From Talpa occidentalis (lineage: Eukaryota; Chordata; Mammalia; Eulipotyphla; Talpidae), in NCBI RefSeq assembly GCF_014898055.3, contig NW_023602073.1, forward strand, positions 18,461,784 through 18,525,783: DNA of 64,000 bases, given 5' to 3'. A program made the position numbers and the translations under genes. This document shows positions 20,991 through 32,075 of this stretch, in pieces. Each line of letters begins with the position of its first letter. Positions within the stretch are counted from its first letter, which is position 1. The notes beneath the pieces are model-generated. The model searched no databases and was not told where the DNA came from. It saw only the letters and a list, made by a program, of their open reading frames with translations.

Positions 20991-22450
20991 TCCTTTAACA
21001 GATGGAGTAACTGAGGCACAGCGGGGCTCGGTGCCTCCCCCAAAGCCCCACAGCAAGGCAGTGGCAGGGCCTCAACTGGAAGGGTCGTGAGGATGGAGAA
21101 GAGACAACAGGGCCGAGAGAGCGAGAGGACAGGAGGGCCAGGCCAGAAGTGATGGGGGTGAGAGAGGAGCAGAGGCAGGGGTGAGGTCTGCCCCTGTAGG
21201 GTGTGTCTGCGCCTGTAGTGAGGAATCCGCAGTGTCGGAATCATGTATTTATTCAGAAAGGGACAGCAACAGACTTTACTGGATGTGATGAAGGCTCCCT
21301 AGGGCACTGTGGGAGGAAAGAGGGTGGGAGCAGACACAAGGGCTTTCCCACTTGTGCTCCTCGCTCACTCCTGTGCTAGACAAGGCTGGGCCCAGAGGGG
21401 ATCCAATGGGGGAGACCTGTAGGAAGCGGATCATCAGGTCAGTGGCCAAGGTAGGATAAGAGGGAAGTTTGGGGGCTGTAGGAACCCAAAGGGACAGCCA
21501 GAGGTAGGTAGAATCCAGGAGAGTGAGGAGCCAGGACTCAGGAGGCAACACCCAGGTCACCAAGCCACGTGGCTATTGAGTGGAGACAGAAGGGAGCCCC
21601 GAGAGTAGCGCAGGACTGGGGTGCCTCCAACCGTGCCTCTGCCGGGCTGCACGATGCAGCTGGTGACACAAACCTTAGGGGCCTCTGTGTCTCTGCCTGT
21701 CTAAGGGCACTAACAGCACCTGAAGGTTCTGAAAGGATGGAACTAGCTCTTGTCTGCTCAGGAGTTGAGCCGGTACCAGCACTTGAGCCTCCATGCTGGG
21801 TCTGGCTCCTGGGCCCTCAAGTCAGCAGGGTCAACTTGGTGACCCCAGTTTCATCAGGCCTAAGCCTCCAGCATGCCAGGCCCTGGGCTGGGCAATGCTG
21901 GGCACATGGACGTGAACTCTGAGTCTGATGGGGTTGGGGGGCAGGTGTGGGTGGACCCCTCAGCTTGGTTTAAGTACTTGGTTCAAGTACTGGCCTGCCG
22001 GACCGGTTCACCACTGTCCGGACTCGCATCTCCCTGGGGACAAGCCAGCTCTGCAGAGAAGTTTCCTTCCCGGGAACAATGTCAGCTACGGGTCAGAGGA
22101 CTGGCTTTCATCTCCAGCAGACACACTCCCCCTTCCTTTCCTAGCGAGAGCCTCCTCACTCTCCCTGTGGCCGTGGAGGCTGAAAGAGGGCGTCTGGGTC
22201 CCCAGGAGCCAGTCTGACCCCCGGGGCACGCTTCCTGGCGGTAACAGCCCCTGGCGTTTGCAGCGCAGTCGAATTGTGAAAGTTTCTCCTGAGCAGAGCC
22301 CGGGTGCGGACGAGCAGCCCCCGGAGCTGGACGGGCCATCGCGGCTCTCGCCCCTCCCAGCGGAGTGGCCGCTCTGCGCCTCCGTTTGTCCGATTGTTCA
22401 ACAGGCCCTTGGCTGCCGCAGCGGAGAGAAAGAGACGCCCGCTCAGCACA
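20991..22450. other. ETFB intron-1-like segment (U2)
   Basis: Unique-looking DNA downstream (on the minus strand) of ETFB exon 1, nearly identical to 32,450-33,930 in U3; its first 750 bases also match U4 (42,280-43,050). No later ETFB exon is present. A minus-strand open frame at 21,563-21,276 has no clear homologue. Confidence 0.5.
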
Positions 22451-22696
22451 GTGCTCAGGGAGAGCCCAGGAGGGGAGGCGGAGGGTCCCGGGTCACCCCG
22501 GGGCGGGGGGGCGTGAGGAGAGAGCAGCTGTCAGAACCTCTCAGGTCGGCGCCTGATCTTTGCCCTCGGGGTGACTTTGACTTTGGGGAAGATGAGGCAG
22601 AGATGGGGGCGACGAGAGCACCCCCACACAGTGCGCACTCACGATCCCGGAGGCACTCGGTCCCGGCTCAGGGAGGTGGGACGGGGGCTCGGTCAC

Positions 22697-22738
22697 CTTC
22701 ACGGCGAAGTCGATCACGAGCGCGCGCAGCTCCGCCAT
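22697..22738 (-). pseudogene. ETFB: ETFB exon 1 with 15-base in-frame deletion (U2)
   Basis: ETFB is the beta subunit of mitochondrial electron transfer flavoprotein, which passes electrons from acyl-CoA dehydrogenases to ETF-QO. In a good start context (GGGAAGATGG) the minus strand reads MAELRALVIDFAVK, followed by a GTGACC donor. The human exon encodes MAELRVLVAVKRVIDYAVK with the same boundary, so five residues (AVKRV) are missing while the frame is kept. The lost segment belongs to the first strand and loop of the nucleotide-binding fold, so a protein from this exon would probably not fold normally. No other ETFB exon occurs in the window. It is likely a duplicated first exon, with the working gene elsewhere. 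Confidence 0.75.
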
Positions 22739-23714
22739 CTTCCCGCGGCAGCCCCCGCGGGGTCCCGCGCTCGCTCGGACTCGGGCGGCCGGCGCCCCGC
22801 CCCCGCCCTTCTCTGCGCCTGCGCCCCCTCCGGCAGCCAGTCACTCGCGGCAGCGCCCGCCTCCCCCCGGCGGAGCACCAATCGGGCGGCCGGAGGGAGG
22901 CGTGGCAGGCGGATGCCGACCAATGAGGAGGGGTCGGGGAGGGAGGCGGGACCCGGGCGGAAAGGGGAGCGGCGACGGGGGGCGTGGCCGGGAGCTGGGG
23001 GAATGGTCCTGCAGGGGCGGGGCGCCCCCGGAGCAGAGCTCTCCCCAGCCCGCCGTCCTAGCCTCTCGCCGAGCCCGAATCCTCCCCTCCCTTCGGACTC
23101 CCACCTCTTCCTCGCCCCGCCAAGTCGCCCCGCCCGCGTCTGTCTCCCCATTGTGCCCCACGCGCCGGTACCCCAGCTCTGCCCCTGCGCCCCCCAAACC
23201 CGCGTCCTCCGTGGTGCCCCCTCCTCTTCCTGCGCTGCTGCCCGCCCGACCCCTCCAGACCGCGCCCCTGTCCACGCCAGTCTTTCCTCCTTCCCTGCCC
23301 CCCCAGCCCCGGCCGGCTCCGCCCCGAGCCTCGTCCCCGCCCGCGCCCCGCGCACGTGGACGCCCGGGCCCGCGAGGTCGGCCCGCCCCGCTCCCGCCCG
23401 GAAAGGGCCGCGGCGGTGGGAGTCGTTCCCCTGTTGCGCCCCCGGCCGGCTGCGGGCGCGGGCGCGGGGAGCCCGGGGCCGGCGTCGGGGCTCCCGGTCC
23501 TGGGGCCCCAGAGAGCGGACGCCCGGCGGGAGGCGGGCTGTGCGCGCGGTGGGGCCTGGGGGAGGGCGGGCGGCCCGGGCCCGGGCGGGCTCCAAAGGTG
23601 TCTCTGCCTGGGGTGCGGGGTCGAGAGCGGGCGGCACGTGCTGGGGGTCCCTGGGAGATCACCGGGGTGTCTGCGGCGCAGGAGGGGCCTTCCCCGGGCG
23701 TCTCCTCCCCCCTC

Positions 23715-23849
23715 TTCCCGCTGGCCAGGCTCCCCGCAAGAATAGAGATGGGTAATGCCCGCCACCCCGAAAAGCAGGACCCGGAGAAGACTTTGGATTC
23801 CACGCCTTCTGGGCGGTGTAACCCGGCAGGGCGGTCAGCAGCTGCAGGC
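23715..23849 (-). pseudogene. CLDND2: CLDND2 exon 3, frameshifted (U2)
   Basis: After the acceptor GGGCCCAG the minus strand reads GLQLLTALPGYTAQKAW, then in the next frame SKVFSGSCFSGWRALPISILAG. Human CLDND2 has GLLLLTALIGYTVKNAW...VFFSWSYFSGWLALPFSILAG in one frame. A one-base change at GTGGAATCCAAAG (about 23,800) breaks the frame. I could not find a clean donor or the final exon. Confidence 0.8.
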
Positions 23850-24116
23850 CTGGGCCCACCTGGACAGTAGGCGGCATGCGGGCCCCGCCCCGCCCCGCCC
23901 CACGCCCCGCCCCACGCCCTTCCCAGCCGGGCCAGGTGGTGCCCACAGCCCCTGTGAGCCCCGCTCCGGGCCCGCGCCCCTCTCCCCGCCCACTGCCCTC
24001 CTTCCCCTGCGGGTCCCCTCCAGTCCCCACTGGAACGTCAATTCATGATCCCTGGACACCTGCCTATCTCTGATCCCCACCCCACCGTACGTCTGGTCCC
24101 CGCGGCCCTCTCTCCT

Positions 24117-24251
24117 CAGAGAAAGAAGACGATGCTCACAACCTGGCCCCGAGGGTTGCCCTCCTGGCTCAGAATCCACAGCGCCACCTCCAAGCCCAAG
24201 GTGCTGCAGCCCAGGGAGAGCACATGCCCGCCCCCGCGACCGGCAGCATGG
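24117..24251 (-). pseudogene. CLDND2: CLDND2 exon 2 (U2)
   Basis: Acceptor TTTCCCCAG, then HAAGRGGGHVLSLGCSTLGLEVALWILSQEGNPRGQVVSIVFFL followed by a TGA. This aligns with the second transmembrane region of human CLDND2 (MVLAVGVGVVGMVMGLRIRCDEGESLRGQTTSAFLFL). The U3 copy reads TGC where this one has TGA. No canonical donor is visible after it in either copy. Confidence 0.75.
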
Positions 24252-24480
24252 CTGGGGAAAGCGGCCCCTCCCACCGCCACAGGGCTGAGCTCACCCACCC
24301 GAAGTAAGGGGTTGGGTGGGGGCCTCGGTCACCGAGGGGCAGCTGGATCTGGGACTGGGATTGGAAAAGATGTAGGTGCCCAGCTGTGGGGGAGGAGCAG
24401 GGACCACTGCGGTCAGTGCGGGGTCGCCATCTAGGGGGGCTGGAGCAGGATCTAGGGGGGTTGGGGTGGGCGAGCCCCAC

Positions 24481-24649
24481 TCTGGCAGGGTTGGTTGGAG
24501 GCAACTCTGCTGTTACATTCCTGCCACAGGCCACTGTGGCCCCTGTGGTGCTGGATCCAGTAGCCGGAGGCAGTGGAGAGAATCGAGACCACGTTGGCTA
24601 AGAAGCCCATGATGGTGTCCCCCACATTGGAGGCTCCGCTTCACCCCAT
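24481..24649 (-). pseudogene. CLDND2: CLDND2 exon 1, frameshift directly after the start codon (U2)
   Basis: An ATG is kept at 24,649-24,647, but only four G's follow AT where five are needed for M-G-V-K, giving ATG GGG TGA. A further one-base loss lies near CTCCAATGTGGG. The rest matches the first helix and HSGLWQECN signature of CLDND2. Confidence 0.8.
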
Positions 24650-26261
24650 GCCAGGGAGCCTGTCTTCAGAGCCACAGGGGCAGGGTTGGCCAAGGGCCTG
24701 CCCCAGCTTCTGGAAGCTTCTTCCCCAGGCTCCTCTCCCACCGGAGACTCCTTCTGCTGGTCACTCTGTATCCCAGATGCCACCCCAGCACCCAGGCCCC
24801 TACTCCTGGAATTTGGAAAGTCTCCTCCTTCAGGGTTCCTCCCTCCTCTTCACTAAGGCTTCCACTAGGGATGAGGGCTTGCTCCCCAGGCATCCCCGCT
24901 TAGGCAGCTTCTTGTCTCCCAGAGACCTCCACCCCCAGTGGGGTGACCCTTTGGTCTGTCCAGTGCCCCTCTCTCCCCCACACATACCCACCTAAGTGAC
25001 TCACACCCCACTCCCAGATCTCAGACACTGCGCCCAGGGTCATGGGGGAAAGGACACTAGGTCTCTGTGAGGCCACAGGGGTTCCAGAACCCTCTCCCCC
25101 AGTGGCCATTTAGGAGAAAACACACACACACACCCTCGCACCCCCACCCCTTTGCAGGTGACAGCTCAGAAACACACAGCAGGTCTGGGACCTGACAGTC
25201 TAAACCTTGGTCCTCTGGAAACTGCTCTGCCCTGACCCCAAACTCTCCTGAGGTGGCTCAGCCCTCCCAGGCCCCTGCAGCTCCGCCCTCCTCCCTCCAC
25301 CTCTCAGAGCCCATGTTCCTCCAGGCCCCTCCTGCTGCATGCAGTGCCTCTCCCCGAGAGCTCACCCCCAGCTCCAGCCCTGGTCAGCTGCCTCCCACAC
25401 CCTCTGATCCTCAGCCTCCTCTCAGCTGAGCCGGGCGAGTCCCCCACAGCAGGGATGGCTCCCGCACTTGGCCTGGGGGCCCCAGAACCCCTGGGCACTT
25501 ACATGTGCCCCCTCCTGCCTGTCACCCCGAATTGCCCTTGGAACTCGGATTCTGGTTCCTTCCACCCCCTGAACGTCCTGGTTCCCTCTCTCCTGTCCAT
25601 CTAGTGCCTGGCCCCAGGCAGGTCCCTCGCAGGCCCACCCGTCTCCTGTGGGACCCACTGAGTCACCAAGTTCCTCCCTCACCTCCCAGCCTCCCAGCAC
25701 ATCCCAGAGGGGGCTTTGTGGTACCCCAAGTGGATGCTCCCCTCCCTGATAACATTCTCCTAGCTCCCAGCTACCTCGGGAGAGAATCAGTTTGGAGTCA
25801 CAGCTCTCTGTCCATCCTCACTTCCCACCCGCCCCACCCCCCCCATTCTAGCCACAGAGCTCTTGTCTGCCTCCCCTAAAAACAGCTGGTCTTTCCACAG
25901 CTCTCCCTTTGGGTGCCTCCATCTGATTACCTTTTCTTGGCCCCAGAAGTCCCTAAGTACCTCTCTCTGCACCCTCAGATATGATCAGCCTATCTCAGCA
26001 CCCTCCTGCACTTTGTGCCCCCTCTGAACTTGGGGACCCTGTGGGCAGGAAGAGGACGGGTATGCCTGACTCCTCTATGGGGCCCCAAGTCCGCGCCATG
26101 CAGCCGGCCAGCCCTGGCTTCTGTCACCACCCAATCAATCTCAGAATAACCACATTCAGTGAATTTTCCTTGACTGGGTGAAGAAACAAAGGAGGGTGAG
26201 GGGACAGCAGGAGGGGCAGGAGTCCTGTGCTCGTCTTTTTTTTTTTTTAAAGATTTTTTTT

Positions 26262-26546
26262 TTTTAGATTTTTATTTTTTAAGATTTATTTATTTATTTA
26301 TACAAGCATTGGGTACAGTCAGAAGCACGGGAGGGTTAGAGAATTCACCAGAGCCAGAGCGGGGAGCAGAGCAGGCAGAAGGACCGAAGTACACTGCTGA
26401 GGGGAGCAGCAAGCGGTAGGAGGGGTCTGCGCGCCTTGTGGGACCCTCCTCCGGTAGCCGGGGAGCAGCCGGGGATCGAACCTGCGCTGCAGAGGCTGCG
26501 GGCAGCTTCGCAACCGCTCAACCGCTGCGCCACTGGGGAGGCCCTC
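26262..26546 (-). repeat. tRNA-derived SINE shared with U1
   Basis: Reverse copy with an expanded T-rich tail, bounded by CTCGTCTTTTTT repeats (about 26,230 and 26,545). It is orthologous to 17,337-17,605. Confidence 0.85.
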
Positions 26547-26584
26547 GTCTTTTTTTTAGGATTTATTTATTTAGTTATTTATTT

Positions 26585-27808
26585 ATTTTTTAATAATAAA
26601 TTTTATTTTTATATTCCCCATACAATTGCCACCCCCCCCATTCTGACGCCAATCCCTCCCCTCCCGCCCCCCACCCCCCAAAAAGTGTCTCTGGTTCAAA
26701 GTTTTTTGTTGATTTTGATTTTCACTTTCTTATAGTTATTCATTTTCCTGGTCCCTTATTTAAGTTTTCTAGATTCCTGCTATGAGTGAGACCATCCGGT
26801 ATTTTTCTTTTTCTTTTTGGCTTATTTCGCTGAGCATGATCCCTTCCATCGCCATCCATGTTGCTGCAAATTGCATGTGTTTATCTTTTTTGAATGCTGA
26901 GTAATATTCCATGGTGTATATGTACCACATCTTCTTGATCCAGTCATCTATTTTTAGGCATTTGGGTTGTTTCCAAAGCTTAGCTATTGTAAACAGTGCT
27001 GCTATAAACATAGGGGTGCAGGTGCTCTTTGGAATTGATGTTTCTGTGTCCTTTGGGTAAATACCTAGGAGTGGAATTGCTGGATCATATGGAAGCTCTA
27101 TGTTTAGTAGGTCAAGAAATCTCCACAAGCTCCCCATAGTGGTTGGACCAGTTTGCACTCCCACCAACAGTGCAGAAGAGTTCCTTTTTCTCCACACCCT
27201 CGCCAACATTTGTTGTTGCTAGTTTTTTTTAATATGTGCCATTCTCACTGGTGTAAGATGGTATCTCATGGTAGTTTTGATTTGCATTTCCCTGATGACA
27301 AGTGATGTTGAACATTTTTTCATATGCCTGTTGGCCATTTGCATTTCCTCTTCAGAGAAGTTTCTTTTTAGCTCTTCTGCCCATTTTTTGACTGGATTAT
27401 TTTCTTTGTTGTTGTTGAGTCTCATCAGCTCTTTGCAGATTTTTGTGATCAGTCCTTTATCATTAGTGTTGTGTGCAAAAATGTTCTCCCAGTTGGTGGG
27501 GTTTCTCTTTGTTTTTGTTATTCTCTTTTGCTTTGCAGAAGCTCTTTAATTTGATGTAGTCCCAGCTGTTTATCTTTGCCTTCACTATCACTGCTTTGGG
27601 TGATGTGTCTGTAAAGATGTCTTTGATGTGCAAATCCCATAGTGTTTCGCCTATATTTCCTTCTGTGTATTTTATGGTTTCAGGTCTTATGTCTAGTTCT
27701 TTAATCCATTTTGAGTTGATTTTTGTGTGTGGTGTGAGGTAGTGGTCAAGCTTCATTCTTTTACATGTAGCAACCCAGTTTTCCCAGCACCATTTATTGA
27801 ACAAACTT
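26585..27808 (-). mobile_element. 5'-truncated LINE-1 inserted in U2 only
   Basis: Inverted L1 3' end: 3' UTR with the C-rich run (26,631-26,690), then ORF2 back to GTTTTCCCAGCACCATTTATTG. Flanks TTAGGATTTATTT and TTAGGATTGATTT suggest a target duplication. It closely resembles the 3' part of the L1 at 7.6-14.1 kb. U1, U3 and U4 lack it, so it arrived after U2 formed. Confidence 0.9.
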
Positions 27809-27811
27809 ACT

Positions 27812-27988
27812 TAGGATTGATTTATTAATGCATGCAAGAACCGGGGTACGTGGCAGAGGTGTCGAGGCTGAGAGGATTCACAAGAGACAGAGTGGGGAGC
27901 AGAACAGGCAGATGTACTGAAATACACTGCTGAGGAGAGCAGCGGGGAGGAGAGGTCTGCTGCGCCATGTGGGTAGCTCCCTGGCCAG
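27812..27988 (-). repeat. tRNA-derived SINE fused to NKG7 exon 1 (U2)
   Basis: Same truncated SINE and same CTGGCCAG junction (27,981-27,988) as in U1 and U4. Confidence 0.9.
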
Positions 27989-28218
27989 AGGCCTGAGTGA
28001 GATGAAAATCCAGGTCCAGTGGCCACGACCCAGCAATCCATGCTCACAGCCACCAGGATGGAGATGCGGCCCAGGCAGGCGGCCAGCAGGGCCAGGGGCT
28101 GGCAGCGTTCCATGGTGCGTCTGCTGAGGGACTGTGCTCTGGGCTCCCCTGAGCTCCTGGAAGAGACCCCGGCAGGGAGGAGTGGCTTTGAAGACAAGGT
28201 GGGTTTGCTTTCACCCAT
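27981..28218 (-). pseudogene. NKG7: NKG7 exon 1 fused to SINE, exons 2-4 deleted (U2)
   Basis: The ATG at 28,113 opens MERCQPLALLAACLGRISILVAVSMDCWVVATGPGFSSHSGLWPG, then runs in frame into SINE-derived sequence (SYPHGAADLSSPLLSSAVYF...) to a stop at 27,811, about 100 codons in all. An upstream in-frame ATG at 28,218 would add 35 residues. First helix and GLW motif are kept; exons 2-4, the exon-1 donor and the TATA-like box seen in U3 are absent. Confidence 0.85.
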
Positions 28219-30312
28219 TTTGTGGAACCTGCCTTCACACCCTCTCCTCAGTGTGTCAGGGAGAGCGTGAGGGTGTCATGTTGTGACATGACATGTGGTT
28301 GACTGGAGGGTTGTGTGTGTCAGGCTGTATATCCAGTGCCTGGAGCTCGAACCACCCCCTGAAGCTCGAATCATCTAGGGGTCCTGGAAGAGGTAAGAGA
28401 CTTGGGGCCCCAGCGGTGTATGTGCTGGGCTCTGAGTTAAATCGAAGGGGGATGTGGCAGAAGGGACAGTTGGGGGCAATGCGTCATACTTTCCTGTGGG
28501 TTCTGCAACTCAAGAGTCTTCACAAAAAGAAGGGGCTGGGGCCAGGGTGCCTGAGGCTGAAGACAGAAGACCTGGGACCGAGACTCCAGGTCCCAATGGA
28601 GGAAGGGGTGGAGGGGAGCTCCCACTCCCAGGTCCCTGGTTGGAGCTGAGGGCCCTGGCGGGTGGAGAACCACATGACCGCTTCTGAACATGCTGATATC
28701 CTGCCAGTAAGTCTCTTCCTAGACAGCTCTGCTCTGGGGTGGGGGGGCTTGGGGAGTCTGGGGGGGCTCTCCAGGGTGAGAGGGGAGACTCCAAGGCCAG
28801 CCTCTCCATCCCAGCACCGGCACGGGCCACACCTCACCTGACAGCAGGTGTGTGTTTAGGTGCACAGCCAGGTGAGACATGGCACCTGGACTTCTAGGAA
28901 GCTGAGCGTGATGCAGAAGTGAAGCTGTCGTGAAGGCTGAGTCTGCAGTCCCGGGACAGCTGGCCCCGGGGAGGCCAAAGCGCTGCTCGCCCAGGGCACG
29001 CCCTCCCCGGTGAGCTGACCGCCTCTGCTGCCTACACGCTCGCCAGGCCCGTGGCGGCAGAGCCAGGCGGGGGCAAAAAAAGCTGGATCATAGGGTGAGT
29101 GGGTCAAACTGAACACCGATCTGGGGCTTTAGGGAGGGTGGGTCCCCTGATGAACTCGCAACCCCCAATGATGGCTCCAGTCTTAATAACAAGGTTTTCC
29201 ATTCATCAGTCCCTGGGATGCAGAGTACATCAGTCAGCGCCTGCCCCCTCCCTTCCCTGTCTCCCCTGGTGCCGTACACCCGTTACCCCAGGGCCATCGA
29301 GTGTCCTGCTCTTGGCTAAGGTGAAGGAAGCCTTGTACACCCAGTCATGGGGAGTTTCCTTTTGTTCTTTGCTCCATTTGCTACCTTGACTGTAAGCCCG
29401 TGCTCCCAGAGGCTGGACCTGCTGCGCCTTGATGCTGCCCAGGCGAGGGAGGCAGTGGCTCTGGTCTGGGTGGGTGTGGGAGCCAGGCTGGAAGAGACGT
29501 CGAGTGCCTCCGCGAGCGCAGCGGCTCAGGCTGCTGCGGTGCTGTGAGCCGGGGATCCCGTCCCTGGGCCCGCCTCTCAGCCCAAACAGCTTGGGCAGCC
29601 CAGTGCCAGCCTCGCACTCTGGGAGCTCGCCGGGCAAGAGAAGCAGCCTTGGGCAGGGACTGTGGTTGGGACGGGATCACAAACGGGAAGTAGGTTCTGT
29701 ATCAAAATCAGGACATTCTCGGGGGCACTGCCCCTGTTCAGATCCAAGGGCTTTCAATTCTGGCTCGTGACCGCGTTTCCTTCCCGTCTGGGTTTCCGTG
29801 CAGGGTGGGGTGAGACAGGCCTTTCGTGCATCACATTCTCGGGCTAGAAGTAAAAGAGCCTTACGTGAGGCGCCTCGGTGGTCCCGTCTGCTCTCCCCCA
29901 GTCTTCGGCCGTCCTCTGCTGGCCTCGGGATCAAGCTCGTCAGCCCCGCTCTGCACCCTTCTCTCCTAGTTCCCCAGTAGTGCACCCTACACCCTGCATG
30001 CCAGCTCTGTGCACCCCTTTCTCCAGAAGTAGCCCCCAGTTGTTAGTCTCCCTGATGTGGCCGTGTGGGCTTGAGTTTAGAGCAGCGGAGACGGGCACTT
30101 AACTCCTTCAGCCCGCACGGGCTGTCCCACCCTGGTGTTGCTCTCAATACGTTCAGTGGCGGCTCTTTCTCCCCTGCCCACCAGGACTTGGCTCTTAATA
30201 TGTGAGTTCGTCATCCTTTCATCTTCATGGTCGTCTTCTCCAGGTGTGCTTGGGTTATGAGTATGTGGAGAGGGAGAGCCTGATCTCTTTGCTGCCTTGT
30301 TGATGGACTTCC

Positions 30313-30352
30313 ATTATATATATATATATATATATGTTTTATATATATATGT
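30313..30352. repeat. TA dinucleotide repeat
   Basis: Alternating TA with a GTTTTA interruption. Shorter versions sit at the same place in U4 (41,558-41,578) and U5 (47,578-47,590). Confidence 0.9.
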
Positions 30353-30605
30353 TTAAGATTAATTTATGCATACAAGAACTGGGGTACAGGCCAGAGGTGC
30401 GGGGTGTGATAGGACTCCCCAGAGAGATAGGGAAGCAGAACTGGCAGATCCCCTGAATCACATTGCTGAGCGGAGCAGCAGGTGAGTTATAAGAGGTCTT
30501 CTGTGCCATGTGGGTCACCTCCCTGGCTGGGAATCGAACACGTGCTGCAGTGGCTGGTGACAGCTTGATAGCACTTTCTTTAACCCCTGTGCCACCACAC
30601 AGGCC
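30353..30605 (-). repeat. tRNA-derived SINE (left spacer, U3)
   Basis: Reverse copy with the diagnostic GGTGCGGGGTGTGATAGGACTCC. Its orthologue is at 47,590-47,832 in U5; in U4 only its tail half survives. Confidence 0.85.
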
Positions 30606-30965
30606 CCTGGACTTCCATTTTTTAAAAATTGTGTAGTTGATATCAATTACACCACAACCTTATGTACCAGAATTCCATATTTTTTTTAAATTTAGCTTTA
30701 CTTGAGTTGTTATATTTACATATGTTGTGTTACTTCCTAGAGTCCTTTCATCTAAACCAAAGGGAGTCCCTTTGCATTTCTTGAGAAAGTCCAGTGGTGA
30801 TGTGCTCTAGGGCCTGTTTCTGTTCAAGTTTTCATATCGCCTTCATTTTTAGTGATCATCTTTGGTAGATACAGTATTTTTGGTTTATTGTTTTTACTTG
30901 CACTTTTAATATACTGGTTGCTCCTTTGTTGCCTCCAGGATTGTTCTTTTTCCACAGCGTAATCT
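30606..30965. repeat. AT-rich spacer segment between SINEs
   Basis: Contains ACCACAACCTTATGTACCAG and CTTGAGAAAGTCCAGTGGTG; repeated at 47,833-48,195 and missing from U4. It resembles an old L1, not firmly assigned. Confidence 0.45.
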
Positions 30966-31226
30966 TTTTTTCATTTTTTTACAATAACCAGGGTACGGGC
31001 CAGATGTGCGGGAGGGAGAGAAGATTTACTAGAGACAGAGTGGGGAACAGAACAGACAGACTGAGGAAACACTGCTGAGGGGAGCAGCGGGTGAGACAGG
31101 AGAGGTCTGCCATGCCATGTGGGATTCTTCCCTGCCCACCGGCCGGCGGGGATCAAACCCATGCTGCAGAGGCTGCGGACGACTTCACAGTGTGGCGCTC
31201 AATTGCCTGTGCCACCAGGGAGGCAC
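30966..31226 (-). repeat. tRNA-derived SINE (left spacer, U3)
   Basis: Reverse copy ending TGCCACCAGGGAGGCAC. Its head half corresponds to the head half of the chimeric SINE in U4. Confidence 0.85.
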
Positions 31227-31309
31227 AAGGATAATCTTTTGGAAACTCTCCTGTACATGAAAAGCTGCATTCCTTTTTTTTTTTTCCTGAAGATTTATTG
31301 TCTGGTTTA

Positions 31310-31735
31310 TTTTTTTAATTTTAATTATATTTTTATATTCCCCATACAATAGCAACCCCCTTATTTTGACCCCAATCCCGCATTCCCTGACCCACAACCC
31401 CCATAGAGTGTCTCTGGTTCATAGTTGTTTGTTGATTTTGATTTTTACTTTCTTATACTTATTCTTTTTACTGGCCTCTTATTTAAGTTTTCTAGATTCC
31501 TGCTATGAGTGAGACCATCCGGTATTTTTCTTTTTCTTTCTGGCTTATTTTGCTGAGCATGATCCCTTCCAGCGCCATCCATGTTGCTGCAAATTGCATG
31601 TCTTTCTCTTTTTTGAATGCTGAGTAATATTCCATGGTGTATATGTACCACATCTTCTTGATCCAGTCATCTGTTTTTGGGCGTTTGGGTTGTTTCCAAA
31701 GCTTAGCTATTTTGTAAATTGTGCTGAAAAGCTGC
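31310..31735 (-). mobile_element. 5'-truncated LINE-1 end (U3)
   Basis: L1 3' UTR and end of ORF2 inverted (TTCCCCATACAATAGCAACC, GACCATCCGGTATTTTTC). It is absent from U4 and U5; its inner part is also at the U1/U2 junction. Confidence 0.85.
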
Positions 31736-31782
31736 ATTTCTCCTGTAGTCTTCAAGATTTTATTTTTGTTTGTAATTCTTTT

Positions 31783-32075
31783 TTTAAAGTTTTTTTTATT
31801 TATTTGTTTGTTTACTTATTTATTTATACAAGCACTGGGTACAGTCAGAAGCGCGGGAGGGTGAGAGAATTCACCAGAGCCAGAGCGGGGAGCAGAGCAC
31901 GTAGAAGGACCAACGTACACTGCTGAGGGGAGCAGCGGGCGGCAGGAGAGGTCTGCGTGCCATGCGGGGCCCTCCTCTTGTGGCCTGGGAGCAGCCGGGT
32001 ATTGAACCAGCACTGCAGAGGCTGCAGGCAGCATCGCAACCCAGCACTCAACCGCTGGGCCACAGCGGAGGCCCT
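31783..32075 (-). repeat. tRNA-derived SINE (left end of U3)
   Basis: Orthologous to the SINE at 20,305-20,600. Confidence 0.85.

Larger units (their letters stand above)
22451..24060 (-). promoter_or_regulatory. CpG island over ETFB exon 1 and CLDND2 exon 3 (U2)
   Basis: Very high GC and CpG density with GGGGCGGGG-type boxes and a CCAAT motif (CGACCAATGAG) near 22,918. The long overlapping open frames on both strands (up to 394 codons) are a by-product of GC content, not genes. It probably includes the ETFB promoter. Its U3 counterpart is 33,930-35,560. Confidence 0.6.
20073..30294 (-). repeat. Duplicon unit U2 (ETFB exon 1, CLDND2, truncated NKG7)
   Basis: From the left it holds the L1 remnant, a SINE, an AT-rich repeat, the ETFB intron-1-like segment (21,000-22,696), ETFB exon 1 and CLDND2 exons 3-2-1. 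An intergenic segment, a SINE, a 1.2-kb L1 insertion, NKG7 exon 1 fused to SINE, and the NKG7 5' flank follow. It matches U3 almost base for base by eye over about 21.7-23.8 kb. Confidence 0.9.

Noticed and set aside
21276..21563. Minus-strand open frame with a hydrophobic stretch, possibly the last exon of CLDND2
   Set aside because: A weak resemblance to the end of human CLDND2 was seen, but the segment lies beyond ETFB exon 1, outside the expected CLDND2 order, and the matching run is too short to support a call.
22571..23803. Long open frames on both strands (up to 394 codons) in the CpG island, and the matching ones at 34,018-36,012
   Set aside because: They overlap in several frames on both strands, are rich in P/R/G/A and have no domain. 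They arise from extreme GC content with few stop codons, and they break between U2 and U3 by small indels.
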